This document shows positions 8,699 through 18,167 of a DNA stretch of 64,000 nucleotides, piece after piece. The notes beneath the pieces were generated by a model that saw nothing but the letters and a program-made list of their open reading frames with translations, had not been told where the DNA came from and did no database searches. The DNA comes from Neopusillimonas maritima. Lineage in GTDB: Bacteria > Pseudomonadota > Gammaproteobacteria > Burkholderiales > Burkholderiaceae_B. How positions within the stretch are numbered: the stretch's first letter is position 1; every line of letters begins with the position of its first letter. The position numbers and the translations under genes are program-made. The DNA is taken from positions 34,465 to 98,464 of the forward strand of contig NZ_NQOU01000007.1 of NCBI RefSeq assembly GCF_003576595.1, read 5' to 3'.

Positions 8699-10150
8699 TT
8701 AGAACGGATAGTGGCGGGGGGTGGTTTGAATCGACATCCAGCGTAGTTCGGTGAAGGCCTCAATGCCGGCACGCCCGCCGAAGCGGCCGAAACCGCTGTC
8801 TTTTACGCCGCCAAACGGCATTTGTGCCTCATCGTGAACTGTGGGGCCGTTAATGTGGCAAATGCCTGATTCAATACGCGAAGCAACTTGCCATGCCCGC
8901 CCGATATCTTTTCCGAATACCGCCGCTGACAGGCCGTAGTCGTTGTCATTCGCCACTTGAATCGCTTCTTCAACCCCGTTAACACGGACAATGGCCTTTA
9001 CCGGCGCAAAGGTTTCCTCGCTGTAGATTTTCATTTCCGGCGTAACGTGGTCGATCAGTGTGGCGGGCATTAAGGTGTTTTCAGCCTTGCCGCCGCAAAG
9101 TAGCTTGGCGCCTTTTTCCAACGCGTCGTCGATGAGCGCATTGCAACGTTCAACCGTCGACATATCGACCACCGAACCCAGGACAACCGGGCCTTCGCGC
9201 GGATCACCCAGCGGCAGGTTGCGCGCCTTTTCGGTGAGTGCGGGAATAAACGCGTCGGCGATTTTATTGTCGACAATAATGCGTTCCGTTGACATGCAGA
9301 TTTGGCCGGAATTTGCGAACGCGCCAAAAGCGGTTCCGTTAACGGCTTCTTCGATGTTTGCATCGTCGAGAACGACCAGCGGTGCTTTGCCGCCCAGTTC
9401 CAAAATAGAAGGTTTCAGATATTTCGCGCAGACCGAGGCGATGATTCTGCCAACCCGTGTGGAACCGGTGAAATTGACGCGCCGAACGGCAGGGTGAGCG
9501 ATCATGGCCTCAACAATAGGGCCCGCATCGGCTGGGTCGTTGGTGATGAAATTCACTACCCCGTTAGGCAAGCCGGCTTCCTGAAGTGATTCGATAATCA
9601 GGCTGTGGGTGGCCGGACATACTTCCGACCCTTTCATTACAACGGTATTGCCGCAGGCCAGGGGAACGGCAACGGCCCGGGTGCCCAGGATGATGGGCGC
9701 ATTCCAGGGCGCCATGCCCAACACCACGCCTGCAGGCTGCCGAACACCCATTGCCAGGCTGCCGGGAACATCGGACGGGATGAGGTCGCCGTTTATTTGT
9801 GTGGTAAGCGATGCGGCTTCGCGAAGCATATTGGCTGCCAGGTGCGCATTGAAGCCGGCCCACATGGCGGCCGACCCGGTTTCGCCGGCCATGGCTTTGA
9901 TAAAGTCGTCGGTTTTTGCGTCAAGGGCATCGGCTGCTTTCAACAACAGGCCACGTCGCTCTGTCGGGCCTTTCGCGGCCCATTCGGGGAAAGCCCGGGA
10001 GGCGGCTTCAACAGCTTCGATGGCGTCTTCGACGGTTGCGGCCGGGGCGGTGGTTGCGACTTTGCCGTCAAGCGGGTTCTTTCGCTGGAAAGTTTTACCA
10101 TTGCTGGCTTGCTTTTGTTGCCCGTTAATAAGCATCGAAATAGTTGACAT
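8699..10150 (-). CDS. NAD(P)+-dependent aromatic aldehyde dehydrogenase (salicylaldehyde/vanillin dehydrogenase-like)
   Basis: Oxidises an aldehyde, most likely aromatic, to the acid in the cytoplasm. The 483 residues are normal for the ALDH superfamily. Catalytic Cys285 is in SGQICMS, the general base Glu251 in LELGGKAP, and the cofactor-binding motif is FTGSTRVGR. The sequence style (MAPWNAPIILGTRA, GPTVHDEAQMPFGGVKDSG) resembles the NahF/vanillin dehydrogenase subgroup; this is from recognition, not a search. A GGAGTC ribosome site lies upstream. It is divergent from an MFS transporter and close to the aromatic ring-fission operon, which supports a role in funnelling an aromatic aldehyde. 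The substrate cannot be fixed from sequence. Confidence 0.88.
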   Translation of the reverse strand: MSTISMLINGQQKQASNGKTFQRKNPLDGKVATTAPAATVEDAIEAVEAASRAFPEWAAKGPTERRGLLLKAADALDAKTDDFIKAMAGETGSAAMWAGFNAHLAANMLREAASLTTQINGDLIPSDVPGSLAMGVRQPAGVVLGMAPWNAPIILGTRAVAVPLACGNTVVMKGSEVCPATHSLIIESLQEAGLPNGVVNFITNDPADAGPIVEAMIAHPAVRRVNFTGSTRVGRIIASVCAKYLKPSILELGGKAPLVVLDDANIEEAVNGTAFGAFANSGQICMSTERIIVDNKIADAFIPALTEKARNLPLGDPREGPVVLGSVVDMSTVERCNALIDDALEKGAKLLCGGKAENTLMPATLIDHVTPEMKIYSEETFAPVKAIVRVNGVEEAIQVANDNDYGLSAAVFGKDIGRAWQVASRIESGICHINGPTVHDEAQMPFGGVKDSGFGRFGGRAGIEAFTELRWMSIQTTPRHYPF

Positions 10151-10286
10151 AGCTTGACTCCAGGTTTGTTACAAAATTCGGAATAAACACGAGTGCGTCT
10201 TAATTTTCCATTATGAGCCTTTTTGGCGCTAGGGAAAAGTAAGTGGACTTACTATAATCGGTGCAACGATTGTTGCGGAATGTTAT

Positions 10287-11501
10287 ATGACTGTTGGGAT
10301 GGAGTTGTTAAAACGCTGGGGGGGCTTTGTTGGGGTTACCGTACTGGTTTGCTTATGTTTTGCAACCAGCTCTTTGCCGACACCGCTGTATCCCATATAC
10401 GAACGAGCCTGGCAAATTCCACCCAGCTCCTTAAGTTACATTTTTACGTCCTATATGGTGGCTGTTTTCGCCACCTTGCTTTGTTTTGGACGGGTGTCGG
10501 ATACTTTCGGGCGCTTCAAAGTCATTGTGGCTTCGGTATTAATGCTGATGTTGGGGTTGGGGCTGTCGATGGTGGCGCAAGGCGTGGCAACCTTAATTCT
10601 GGCTCGCGCCATTATTGGTTTCGGAAATGGCATTCTTGCCACCACGGCTGCCCTGGCGATGGGTGAGGCGCATCCTCAGCAAGACCGCCGCAAAGCGGCT
10701 GTCGTCACTTCCAGTGCCATTACGGTTAGCTTTGGAGCAGGGCCGGTGATTGGCGGGGTCATCGCCCAATGGAATGTTTACCCACTGGTATTGCCTTATG
10801 TGTTCATTTTGGCCTTCGCCGTCCTGACATTACTGTTAATTATTGCTTCTCGACATCAGTTGCAGGGGCCGGTCGGTGCTCGTGCACCTTTGTCCATCGT
10901 GCCCAAAATGGCGCTGCCGGTTGTAGGTAATCGACCGCCATTCCTCTTGGGATGTGCCGGGGGGTTCTTTACTTTTGGTGTCGGCTGCCTGTTTGCATCG
11001 CTTGTGCCCTCGGTCTTGCCGGAGCTGAATTTGCCGTGGCAGGGGCCGATTGTGGTGGGCGTGGCGTTTATTTTCATGGCCATTGCGTCTACATTGGTTC
11101 AAACCACGCAAACGCAGTTGCCCCCTTTCAAGGGGCTGATGTTCGGTATGGGTGCTTTTGGCCTGAGCGTTGTGTTTCTGGCTGCGGGTATGTACACCCA
11201 CAGTGTGGCAATTTTGATTATTGCCATGGTTTGTTTCGGTATTGGCCAGGGGTTTGGCTTTATGTATGCCTCAATGATTGCCAGTCTGCACGCTGATGAG
11301 CATCGTCGGGCGGCTAATATGTCAACTTTTTTCCTGTCGGCTTATACCGGTGCGACGGTGCCCATTATTGGCGTGGGAATATTGGCCGATCATGTAGGTC
11401 TGAGCACCGCTATTTATACGTTTTGTTTTATTACGACTGTCGTTCTGGGCTGTTTATCAGCGTACTCTGCCTGGATGCATCGTCATCGGAAGATTGCATA
11501 G
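10287..11501 (+). CDS. Major facilitator superfamily transporter
   Basis: Inner-membrane secondary carrier of about 404 residues with twelve predicted helices. The MFS loop 2-3 motif appears as FGRVSDTFGRFKV, and the second half carries GFGFMYASMIASLH. It is divergent from the aldehyde dehydrogenase across 136 bases and may import or export a compound of that pathway; the substrate is unknown. A second in-frame ATG lies four codons downstream (10299) and neither start has a strong ribosome site. Its 3' end runs 71 bases into the convergent diguanylate cyclase gene, an unusually long coding overlap. Confidence 0.82.
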   Translation: MTVGMELLKRWGGFVGVTVLVCLCFATSSLPTPLYPIYERAWQIPPSSLSYIFTSYMVAVFATLLCFGRVSDTFGRFKVIVASVLMLMLGLGLSMVAQGVATLILARAIIGFGNGILATTAALAMGEAHPQQDRRKAAVVTSSAITVSFGAGPVIGGVIAQWNVYPLVLPYVFILAFAVLTLLLIIASRHQLQGPVGARAPLSIVPKMALPVVGNRPPFLLGCAGGFFTFGVGCLFASLVPSVLPELNLPWQGPIVVGVAFIFMAIASTLVQTTQTQLPPFKGLMFGMGAFGLSVVFLAAGMYTHSVAILIIAMVCFGIGQGFGFMYASMIASLHADEHRRAANMSTFFLSAYTGATVPIIGVGILADHVGLSTAIYTFCFITTVVLGCLSAYSAWMHRHRKIA

Positions 11502-12954
11502 CATAGAATTTCCGTTTTTCTTCGTACATTAAATGATCCGCTTCGCGAAGCGCATCTTCCAGGCGTTCGCCTTCTTCGCAAACCGACCAGCCTGCAGCAA
11601 GCTGAAGGAACGGGCCGTTGTAGAACTGGTTGTTCAGGTCGGTGAGTTTTTTCAGGTTGGCCAGCAGGTTTGTACGAGCTTCATCGGTTGCGCCGGGCAT
11701 GAAAACCGCGAACTCGTCGCCCCCTATGCGCATGGCAGTGACCCCTTTGCTGTTCAGTTGGCCCAGAATTTCGCCTGCGCGCCGAAGCAGGTCGTCGCCG
11801 GCTGCGTGGCCCAGGGTGTCGTTAATGGTTTTCAGGTTATTAATATCGATAATGATAACCGTGACAGGGAACGGGCCTTTGCGATCGAGGCGGCTGATTT
11901 CATCAACATAGAATGAACGGTTCTTTAGTTTTGTCAGTACATCGTGTTTGCCCAGATACTCCAGATAGGCTTCGGCTTTCTTGCGTGCGGTAATGTCAGT
12001 CAGGGCCAGAAGCACCAAATCCCAATGCTTTTCATGGCCGTTGAACACTGAAAACTGCAGATGGATATTAAGCGGGTTGCCGTCCAGCTCGTAATTCAGC
12101 ACCTCCCGCTGCATGAACAGCTTACCGTCCCACAGGTCGATAAGTTGTTCGCGAAAATGGTCCCGCATGTCGTCGCGGAACACTTCGGGCAGCCGGGTGA
12201 GCAGGTCTTGTTTGTTTTTGGCTTTAAACATGTCAATGGTGTATTGATTGACATCCAGCACTTTGATTTCCGACATGCATTGCTCGACGAAGTCGGGGTG
12301 AACGTCGGTAAACGTTCTAAAGTCGGTAATTCCGCGTTCACGCACCTCTTCCAGCAAGATCTTGATGCGATGAAAATCCTCAACCCACAGTGACACGGGG
12401 GCGTATTCGAAAATACCCCGTGCATATTGTTCGCTTGCCAACACACGTCGGTGAGCGTTTTCAAGCTCTGTAATGTTGTCGAGCGACACCAGTACGCGAT
12501 CCCAGCGCTTTTTGTGGTCCGGCAAAATAACGGCACGGATCAGAACGTCGAGCCTCTCGCCGTTTAATGTGTAATTAACGCTTTTGCTCTCGAAGCGATC
12601 GTTGCCCCCCCAGAGCTGCTCCAGCTCTTCAATGTGTGCCTCCAGCATGTCATCACGCAATACCTCACTCAGCCGAGAGGAAAGTTCGTCGAACGAGGCG
12701 GCATTAAACATATCGAGCGTTTTGCGATTGACATGTAATACCCTGATGCACGCAGAACATTGGGCAACACGAGTTACATCTTCTGCCAAATAGTCGCGTA
12801 AATCGGTGATACCTTGCGAACGCCAATTTTCAAACAGCTCGTAGAGCTGGCTATAGTCTTCAAGCCATAAAGAGTTCGGCATGATTTCGAAGAATTCGGG
12901 CAGGCTGGTGCCCCATGTTTCTGGTTGGCTGTCTGAAAGATTGCCCAGTTGCAT
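11431..12954 (-). CDS. Diguanylate cyclase with two tandem PAS-like sensor domains
   Basis: Soluble signalling enzyme predicted to make cyclic di-GMP. The 507 residues contain two homologous PAS-like modules (about 20-165 and 176-320). Each starts with a SLW-E-D pattern, continues through an R/ER-GITD-R block and a V-x-VN-x-x-T-x-D-M-F core, and ends in D-NITE/D-ITA, so the sensor is an internal duplication. The catalytic domain (about 335-490) has intact GGDEF in RIGGDEFAVF. The RxxD inhibitory site five residues before GGDEF is absent (SKGV occupies that place), unlike the two other cyclases in the window. There are no transmembrane segments. The C-terminal 23 codons overlap the convergent MFS gene. 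Confidence 0.9.
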   Translation of the reverse strand: MQLGNLSDSQPETWGTSLPEFFEIMPNSLWLEDYSQLYELFENWRSQGITDLRDYLAEDVTRVAQCSACIRVLHVNRKTLDMFNAASFDELSSRLSEVLRDDMLEAHIEELEQLWGGNDRFESKSVNYTLNGERLDVLIRAVILPDHKKRWDRVLVSLDNITELENAHRRVLASEQYARGIFEYAPVSLWVEDFHRIKILLEEVRERGITDFRTFTDVHPDFVEQCMSEIKVLDVNQYTIDMFKAKNKQDLLTRLPEVFRDDMRDHFREQLIDLWDGKLFMQREVLNYELDGNPLNIHLQFSVFNGHEKHWDLVLLALTDITARKKAEAYLEYLGKHDVLTKLKNRSFYVDEISRLDRKGPFPVTVIIIDINNLKTINDTLGHAAGDDLLRRAGEILGQLNSKGVTAMRIGGDEFAVFMPGATDEARTNLLANLKKLTDLNNQFYNGPFLQLAAGWSVCEEGERLEDALREADHLMYEEKRKFYAMQSSDDDASRQSTLINSPERQS

Positions 12955-13085
12955 AGAGTGAAGTCCGGTGAATTGGGTGAAAACGCATGCTGAAGCTGTA
13001 ATGGTGATGCTGATTTTAATGAATTTGCGTGAGCTGCGCGCTCACAGTATTGAAAATATAAAATTTATAATTTTATGAAGGCCTA

Positions 13086-13117
13086 AAAGAAAAGCCCCTT
13101 CAGTTCAGAAGGGGCTT
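13086..13117 (-). terminator. Terminator of the solute-receptor gene
   Basis: Perfect 10-bp stem (AAGCCCCTTC at 13092-13101 with GAAGGGGCTT at 13108-13117) and a 6-base loop. Read on the minus strand it is followed by TCTTTTA. It lies about 60 bases past the stop of the receptor gene. Confidence 0.85.
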
Positions 13118-13177
13118 AGAGAGCGTTTTACAACAATTTGAGTGCGTTGGTTTTTTATCTAACTGTTGATATATTGC

Positions 13178-14350
13178 TTAAACGCCTGGGTCTTTGAACA
13201 TTTCCACGACGTCGAATTCAACGTTATAACGTTCGCCGTTATCCAGTTTCTTGGCTTCACGAATGTAGATGTTCTGAACGATGTCGCGTGTTTCAGGGTC
13301 GATACGGATCGGGCCACGAGGGCTTTCCCACTCCATTCCTTTCATAGCGGCCAGTAGTTCGTCGCCCGTGGCATCTGGACCGGCTTTCTTCAACGCTTCG
13401 TAAATAAGGTGCATGCCGTCGTAGGCACCTACACCCATGAAGCTGGCACGCATCCCGTCGTTGGCCTCGGCGAACGCTTTTACAAATTCCTTGTTTGTTT
13501 CGGAATCGTGAGCGGCTGAGTAGTGGTGGGAAGTGATAATACCCAGCACTTCATCACCCATTGAAGGCATCAGGTCGTCTTCCACCATGTCGCCGGTACC
13601 GATCAGATTGATACCTTCTGCAGCGAGATTACGTTCCTTGAACTGCTTCAACACTGCGGTACCTTGGCCGGAAGGAACAAACACGAAAAGTGCATCGGGT
13701 TTCAAGTCGCGAACGCGCTGAAGGAACGCCGAAAAGTCGGGGTTTGCCATGGGGCTGCGGATGCTTTCCAGCACTTTCCCGCCTTTTTCCGTAAAGGTTT
13801 TCACGAAGACTTTTTCAGCGTCGTGACCTGGGCCGTAGTCGGCTACCAGCGTAACAGCGGTATCGATTTTGACGTCTTTGTTGTCACGTGCCCAGGCTGC
13901 GATAGGCGCAGTTGTTTGCGGCAGTGTCATGGAGGTACGCACGATGTAGGGCGACTTCTGAACAATTGATGAGGTGCCGGCTGCCGTGACCACCATGGGA
14001 ACTTTAGCCTGGGTGGCAATGGGTGCAGCGGCAAATGCCAGCGGTGTGAGGCCAAAGCCGGCCAGCACATTTACCTTATCCTGCACGACCAGTTCCTGGG
14101 CAATACGTTTGGTTGTTTCAGGCTGAACGCCGCCGTCGTCTTTAATGATGAGTTCAACTTTGCGCCCGGCTACTTCATCGCCATGCTGCTGCATGTAAAG
14201 TTTGGCGCCGGCAACGGCTTGTTTACCAGTAGAGGCAAATGGGCCTGTCATGGGGATAATGAAGCCGATTTTGAACGGTTCTGCAGCGTGCGCGACTGCA
14301 GCGGTTGCAAAGCAGGCCGCTGCAAGCGCAATTTTGGCGAATTTTCTCAT
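13178..14350 (-). CDS. Periplasmic branched-chain-amino-acid/aromatic-acid type ABC solute-binding protein
   Basis: Receptor of the LivK-like class (type I periplasmic fold). From the ATG at 14350 the protein has 390 residues with an AGGAGA ribosome site and a clear signal peptide (FAKIALAAACFATAAVAHA) followed by the mature start EPFKIGFIIPMTGPFAST, a family hallmark. A longer GTG-started frame to 14434 is rejected. It is the last gene of the minus-strand aromatic operon, separated from the aldolase gene by a terminator-like hairpin, so it may be partly or separately expressed. No permease or ATPase gene accompanies it. In this context it more probably binds an aromatic acid or ring-fission product than an amino acid; that is inference. 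Confidence 0.87.
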   Translation of the reverse strand: MRKFAKIALAAACFATAAVAHAAEPFKIGFIIPMTGPFASTGKQAVAGAKLYMQQHGDEVAGRKVELIIKDDGGVQPETTKRIAQELVVQDKVNVLAGFGLTPLAFAAAPIATQAKVPMVVTAAGTSSIVQKSPYIVRTSMTLPQTTAPIAAWARDNKDVKIDTAVTLVADYGPGHDAEKVFVKTFTEKGGKVLESIRSPMANPDFSAFLQRVRDLKPDALFVFVPSGQGTAVLKQFKERNLAAEGINLIGTGDMVEDDLMPSMGDEVLGIITSHHYSAAHDSETNKEFVKAFAEANDGMRASFMGVGAYDGMHLIYEALKKAGPDATGDELLAAMKGMEWESPRGPIRIDPETRDIVQNIYIREAKKLDNGERYNVEFDVVEMFKDPGV

Positions 14351-14411
14351 TAGTCGTCTCCTGAGAATTTTGGTTATGAGTCTAATACCGTTAAGGCATG
14401 CCCACCTAAAG

Positions 14412-14451
14412 CAAAAAGGGTTCCAAGCAGGCAATAACTGTTCAGAACCCT
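14412..14451 (-). terminator. Probable terminator after the aldolase gene
   Basis: AGGGTTC at 14417-14423 pairs with GAACCCT at 14445-14451; on the minus strand the stem is followed by TTTTTGC. The loop is long (21 bases) with weak internal pairing, so termination may be partial and let transcription reach the receptor gene. Confidence 0.55.
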
Positions 14452-14479
14452 GTCAGATTAAGTGTGCTGAATGTTACGG

Positions 14480-15517
14480 TTATTGATTGTTGCTCATTTG
14501 TTCCTGGCTTGCAAGTAGGTCAAGTGCTACGTCGACAATCATGTCTTCCTGGCCGCCCACCATTTTGCGTCTGCCCAGTTCAACCAGGATATCCACCGTT
14601 TTCAGGTTGTATTTGGCCGCAGCTGCTTCCGCATGGCGCAGGAAGCTGGAATAAACCCCGGCGTACCCGAGCGCAAGCGTTTCGCGGTCGACCCGAACCG
14701 GGCGGTCTTGCAGCGGCCGCACCAGGTCGTCGGCCGCGTCCATAAGCTTGTAAAGGTCGCAACCGTGATTCCAGCCCAGCCGTTCGGCTGCGGCAATGAA
14801 GACCTCCAACGGCGCATTGCCCGCACCGGCACCCATACCCGCCAGGCTGGCGTCGATGCGATCACAACCTTCTTCCACCGCTACGATGGAATTCGCCACA
14901 CCCAGGCTAAGGTTGTGGTGGGCGTGAATACCGGTTTCGGTTTCGGGCTTTAGAACGTCTTTCAGCGCACGGAAACGGTCGCGCACGTCGTTCATGGTGA
15001 GCGCACCGCCTGAGTCGACCACATAAATGCAACTGGCGCCGTAGCTTTCCATAAGCTTGGCTTGCTCGGCCAACTGGGCCGGTTGAATCATGTGGCTCAT
15101 CATCAGGAAGCCCACTGCGTCCATACCCAGTTCATTGGCATAGTCGATATGTTGGCGGGACACATCGGCTTCCGTGCAATGTGTGGCAACACGGACTACG
15201 CGCGCGCCTGCATCGTAGGCGCGGCGCAGGTCGTGCATGGTGCCGATACCCGGCAGCAGCAGGGTGGCAATTTTGGTGTTGGTAACCGATTCGGCAGCCG
15301 CCGTAATCCATTCCACATCGCTGTGTGCCCCAAAGCCGTAGTTGAAGCTGGAGCCTTCCAGGCCGTCGCCGTGCGCCACTTCAATGCTGTACACCCCGGC
15401 TTCATCAAGTGCCTTGGCAATGGCGCGAACGTTATCGACACTGTATTGATGCCGAATCGCATGGCTGCCGTCACGCAGGGTTACGTCGGAGATATAGAGT
15501 TTCTTTTGCGTATCCAT
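14480..15517 (-). CDS. 4-hydroxy-2-oxovalerate aldolase (DmpG/BphI/MhpE family)
   Basis: Cleaves 4-hydroxy-2-oxovalerate to pyruvate and acetaldehyde, the last carbon-carbon cleavage of the meta-cleavage lower pathway. The 345-residue protein has the HMGL-like TIM-barrel start ([10 protein letters not shown], with catalytic Arg15 and metal ligand Asp16) and the metal-binding HAHHNLSLG motif, then the C-terminal communication domain that docks with the dehydrogenase. Its start codon overlaps the stop of the dehydrogenase gene (TAATG). This is expected because the two proteins form a channelling complex that hands over acetaldehyde directly. Confidence 0.95.
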   Translation of the reverse strand: MDTQKKLYISDVTLRDGSHAIRHQYSVDNVRAIAKALDEAGVYSIEVAHGDGLEGSSFNYGFGAHSDVEWITAAAESVTNTKIATLLLPGIGTMHDLRRAYDAGARVVRVATHCTEADVSRQHIDYANELGMDAVGFLMMSHMIQPAQLAEQAKLMESYGASCIYVVDSGGALTMNDVRDRFRALKDVLKPETETGIHAHHNLSLGVANSIVAVEEGCDRIDASLAGMGAGAGNAPLEVFIAAAERLGWNHGCDLYKLMDAADDLVRPLQDRPVRVDRETLALGYAGVYSSFLRHAEAAAAKYNLKTVDILVELGRRKMVGGQEDMIVDVALDLLASQEQMSNNQ

Positions 15518-16476
15518 TACACCACTTCCTTTTGTGTTCTTGACATGCCTGCCTCAAGGCGACGGCGCGCCATCATGTCGCCGCAAGCCAGCGCGGCGGA
15601 AGTCATGATGTCGAGGTTGCCGGCATAGGCGGGCAGATAATGTGCCGCCCCTTCCACTTCCAGGTAGACGGCAATTTTCAGACCGTGGCGTGGGCCGATG
15701 CCCGGTACGTTCATGGGGGCCGATTCATCGATGACGTCGAACTGCACTTTCTGCTTCAGGCGATAGCCCGGTACGTACGACTGCACCTTGGCTACCATTC
15801 TTTCGATGCTTTCTTCCACTTTTTTCTGGTCGGCGGGCTCCGACAGGACGAACACGGTGTCGCGCATAATCAGCGGCGGTTCGGCCGGGTTCAGAATAAT
15901 AATGGCCTTGCCCCGTTCGGCACCGCCCAGTTTTTCGATGGCGTCGCGCGTGGTTTCGGTAAACTCATCGATGTTGGCACGGGTACCCGGCCCGGCCGAT
16001 TTGCTGGAAATCGAGGCGACGATTTCCGCATAGTGCACTTTGGCCACTTGCGACACGGCTCCCACAATGGGAATGGTGGCCTGGCCACCGCACGTGACCA
16101 TGTTCATGTTGGTGGCGTTCTCCGCTTCCAGGTTCAACGCAGGAATAACGAACGGGCCAATGGCGGCCGGGGTTAGGTCGATAACCTGCACACCGTGTTT
16201 TTGCAGTACCTCGTTATGATGTGCGTGGGCGCCGGCCGATGTGGCGTCGAACACCACATCGATTTCCTTGAAAACATCCATTTTCACCAGGCCGTCGATG
16301 CCTTCTGCGGTCGTGGCTACACCCATGCGCTCAGCGCGGGCCAGGCCGTCGGATTTGGGGTCGATCCCTACCATGGCACCCATTTCAAGGGTTTTGCTGT
16401 TGCGCATGATCTTGATCATGAGGTCGGTGCCGATATTGCCTGAACCAATAATGGCGGCTTTTACTTTCTGTGTCAT
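15517..16476 (-). CDS. Acetaldehyde dehydrogenase, CoA-acylating (DmpF/BphJ/MhpF family)
   Basis: Converts acetaldehyde to acetyl-CoA with NAD+ and CoA, in complex with the aldolase. The 319 residues carry the dinucleotide-binding [14 protein letters not shown] near the N-terminus and the catalytic cysteine in [13 protein letters not shown]. An AGGAG ribosome site precedes the start. A gap of 78 bases separates it from the decarboxylase gene upstream on the minus strand; I see no terminator there, so the operon probably continues. Confidence 0.95.
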   Translation of the reverse strand: MTQKVKAAIIGSGNIGTDLMIKIMRNSKTLEMGAMVGIDPKSDGLARAERMGVATTAEGIDGLVKMDVFKEIDVVFDATSAGAHAHHNEVLQKHGVQVIDLTPAAIGPFVIPALNLEAENATNMNMVTCGGQATIPIVGAVSQVAKVHYAEIVASISSKSAGPGTRANIDEFTETTRDAIEKLGGAERGKAIIILNPAEPPLIMRDTVFVLSEPADQKKVEESIERMVAKVQSYVPGYRLKQKVQFDVIDESAPMNVPGIGPRHGLKIAVYLEVEGAAHYLPAYAGNLDIMTSAALACGDMMARRRLEAGMSRTQKEVV

Positions 16477-16554
16477 TGTGTGCTCCTGCAGGAGTCATAA
16501 AAACGAGTCAAGGGCCGGTGCGGCGTTGTGTCGCTCCGGCAAGGGTGGGGTGCA

Positions 16555-17322
16555 TTAGTCTTTGGCGTGGAACCCGCACTCACCTAATCCTTCCATTTGA
16601 ACCGAAACGTATTGCCCCGGCTTGATCCATTCTGCCGGTGTTGCGCCGCCCGCCATAACGACCCAGCCGGCTTGCAGCGGTTCTCCCGCTTGCGCCGAAA
16701 CCCGCGCAGCGGCGACCAGCGACCTTAACGGGTTGCCCAGCAGCGCGGCGGTTGAACCTACTTGAACGGTTTTGCCATTCATACTTAAGGTTAGACCCAG
16801 GTTGCTGAAATCAGTTCTGGGGTCGTGCCAGGCACCGATGACAAAACTGCTGGAGGAGGCGTTGTCGGCAATCACTTCGGGTAACGTGAATTTGAAATCT
16901 TTGTAGCGCGAGTCAATAATTTCAATGGCCGGCGCAATTGCTTCAACCGCAGCCAGGGCCTCCGGCCCGGTGACGTCGCCTGCCAGGGGGCGCTTAAGCA
17001 AAAAGGCCAGTTCAGGCTCCGCACGTGGGTGTACATAACCTTTTAGTTCAATACTGCCGCCTTCTTCCACCTGCATGGCATCGGTTAAACGACCCCAAAT
17101 AACATCGGAAAGACCCATTTGGATCATTTTTGCGCGGCTGGTGAAGCCCATTTTCACACCCACACGACGCTGGCCGCGGCTAAGGCGACGGTCGATCGAG
17201 GCTTTCTGGATAGAGTAAGCGTCTTCCAGCGAGAGCTTGTTTTCGGTGTCGAACTGGGGCACTTCGTTGCCCAGTCGCGCGGCTTCGTCTAGAAGTTCTG
17301 CGTATTCAGCTATGGACTTCAT
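16555..17322 (-). CDS. 4-oxalocrotonate decarboxylase (DmpH/XylI/NahK-like)
   Basis: Predicted to decarboxylate 2-oxo-3-hexenedioate to 2-hydroxypenta-2,4-dienoate. The 255-residue protein belongs to the fumarylacetoacetate-hydrolase-like hydratase/decarboxylase family: metal-binding E-x-E in PRAEPELAFLL and the distal Glu in PAIEIIDSRY, then DNASSSSFVIG. It is paired with a second, distinct member of the same family next door, and in dmp/nah-type pathways the pair is decarboxylase plus hydratase; I assign this one as decarboxylase on overall resemblance. Its start overlaps the hydratase stop by four bases. The two assignments could conceivably be swapped. Confidence 0.85.
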   Translation of the reverse strand: MKSIAEYAELLDEAARLGNEVPQFDTENKLSLEDAYSIQKASIDRRLSRGQRRVGVKMGFTSRAKMIQMGLSDVIWGRLTDAMQVEEGGSIELKGYVHPRAEPELAFLLKRPLAGDVTGPEALAAVEAIAPAIEIIDSRYKDFKFTLPEVIADNASSSSFVIGAWHDPRTDFSNLGLTLSMNGKTVQVGSTAALLGNPLRSLVAAARVSAQAGEPLQAGWVVMAGGATPAEWIKPGQYVSVQMEGLGECGFHAKD

Positions 17323-18125
17323 TTGTCTTCCTTCGTCGTGTCTGGCTCAAAAACTGCCCGGACATTACCCAGGCCATTAATTCGGGCTTCAAATATTTCG
17401 CCCGGATTGACGGGGGCCATGGGGCCCAGCGCGCCGGATAAAACGAGTTCGCCCGCCTGCAATGGCGTACCCAGCCGGGAAAGTGTGCGAGCGAGCCATA
17501 CAACCGCATTAATTGGATTGCCCAGGCAGGCTGCGCCGGCGCCGACTGACACCGGTTCGCCGTTTTTCATCATGGCCATGCCGCACAGACGCACGTCGAA
17601 TTCGCTCAGTTGGCGGGGTGTGGTGCCCAGTACGTAAGTTGACGAAGAAGCATTGTCGGCAATCGTGTCGGTAATGCGAATGTCCCAATTGGCAATGCGG
17701 CTGCCTACAATTTCAATGGCGGGCAAGGCGTAATCGATGGCTTGCATGACATCAACTTGTGTTGGGTTGGGCATGTCGAGATCTTTCTTCAGCACGAAAG
17801 CAATTTCTGCTTCGACTTTGGGCTGCATCAGTACTGAAAACGGAATAGGCTCGCCGTCGCCATAGCCCATGTCGTCGAACAGCACGCCGAAGTCGGGCTG
17901 GTCGACACCCAGTTGTTTTTGAACAGCCGGCGAGGTGAGGCCGATTTTGCAGCCAATGCGGCGCCGCCCTTGTTTAAGCCGGTGTTCGGTATTGATTTGT
18001 TGAATGGCGTAAGCCGATTCAACGGTGAGTTCCGGGTAGTCGTTGCGCAAGGCGCCAATGGCTTGGCCGGTTTCGGCAGCCTGGCGCAATGCGGCAGCGG
18101 CGGTTTTAATTTGATCAGGCGTCAT
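17319..18125 (-). CDS. 2-hydroxypenta-2,4-dienoate hydratase (DmpE/MhpD family)
   Basis: Hydrates 2-hydroxypenta-2,4-dienoate to 4-hydroxy-2-oxovalerate, the aldolase substrate. The 268 residues include the metal-binding PKVEAEIAFVL, PAIEIVGSRIANW and DNASSSTYVLG motifs. It is homologous to the adjacent decarboxylase, an ancient duplication kept in many meta-cleavage operons because the two enzymes form a complex that protects the unstable dienol. It is the second gene of the operon, 42 bases after the dioxygenase gene. Confidence 0.88.
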   Translation of the reverse strand: MTPDQIKTAAAALRQAAETGQAIGALRNDYPELTVESAYAIQQINTEHRLKQGRRRIGCKIGLTSPAVQKQLGVDQPDFGVLFDDMGYGDGEPIPFSVLMQPKVEAEIAFVLKKDLDMPNPTQVDVMQAIDYALPAIEIVGSRIANWDIRITDTIADNASSSTYVLGTTPRQLSEFDVRLCGMAMMKNGEPVSVGAGAACLGNPINAVVWLARTLSRLGTPLQAGELVLSGALGPMAPVNPGEIFEARINGLGNVRAVFEPDTTKEDK

Positions 18126-18167
18126 CCAAGAGTCCTTTCAGATAAACGTAAATAGATAAAAAACAGT

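Noticed and set aside
9060..10157. Long plus-strand open frames opposite the aldehyde dehydrogenase
   Set aside because: Antisense shadows of a GC-biased coding sequence with no recognisable domain or ribosome site.
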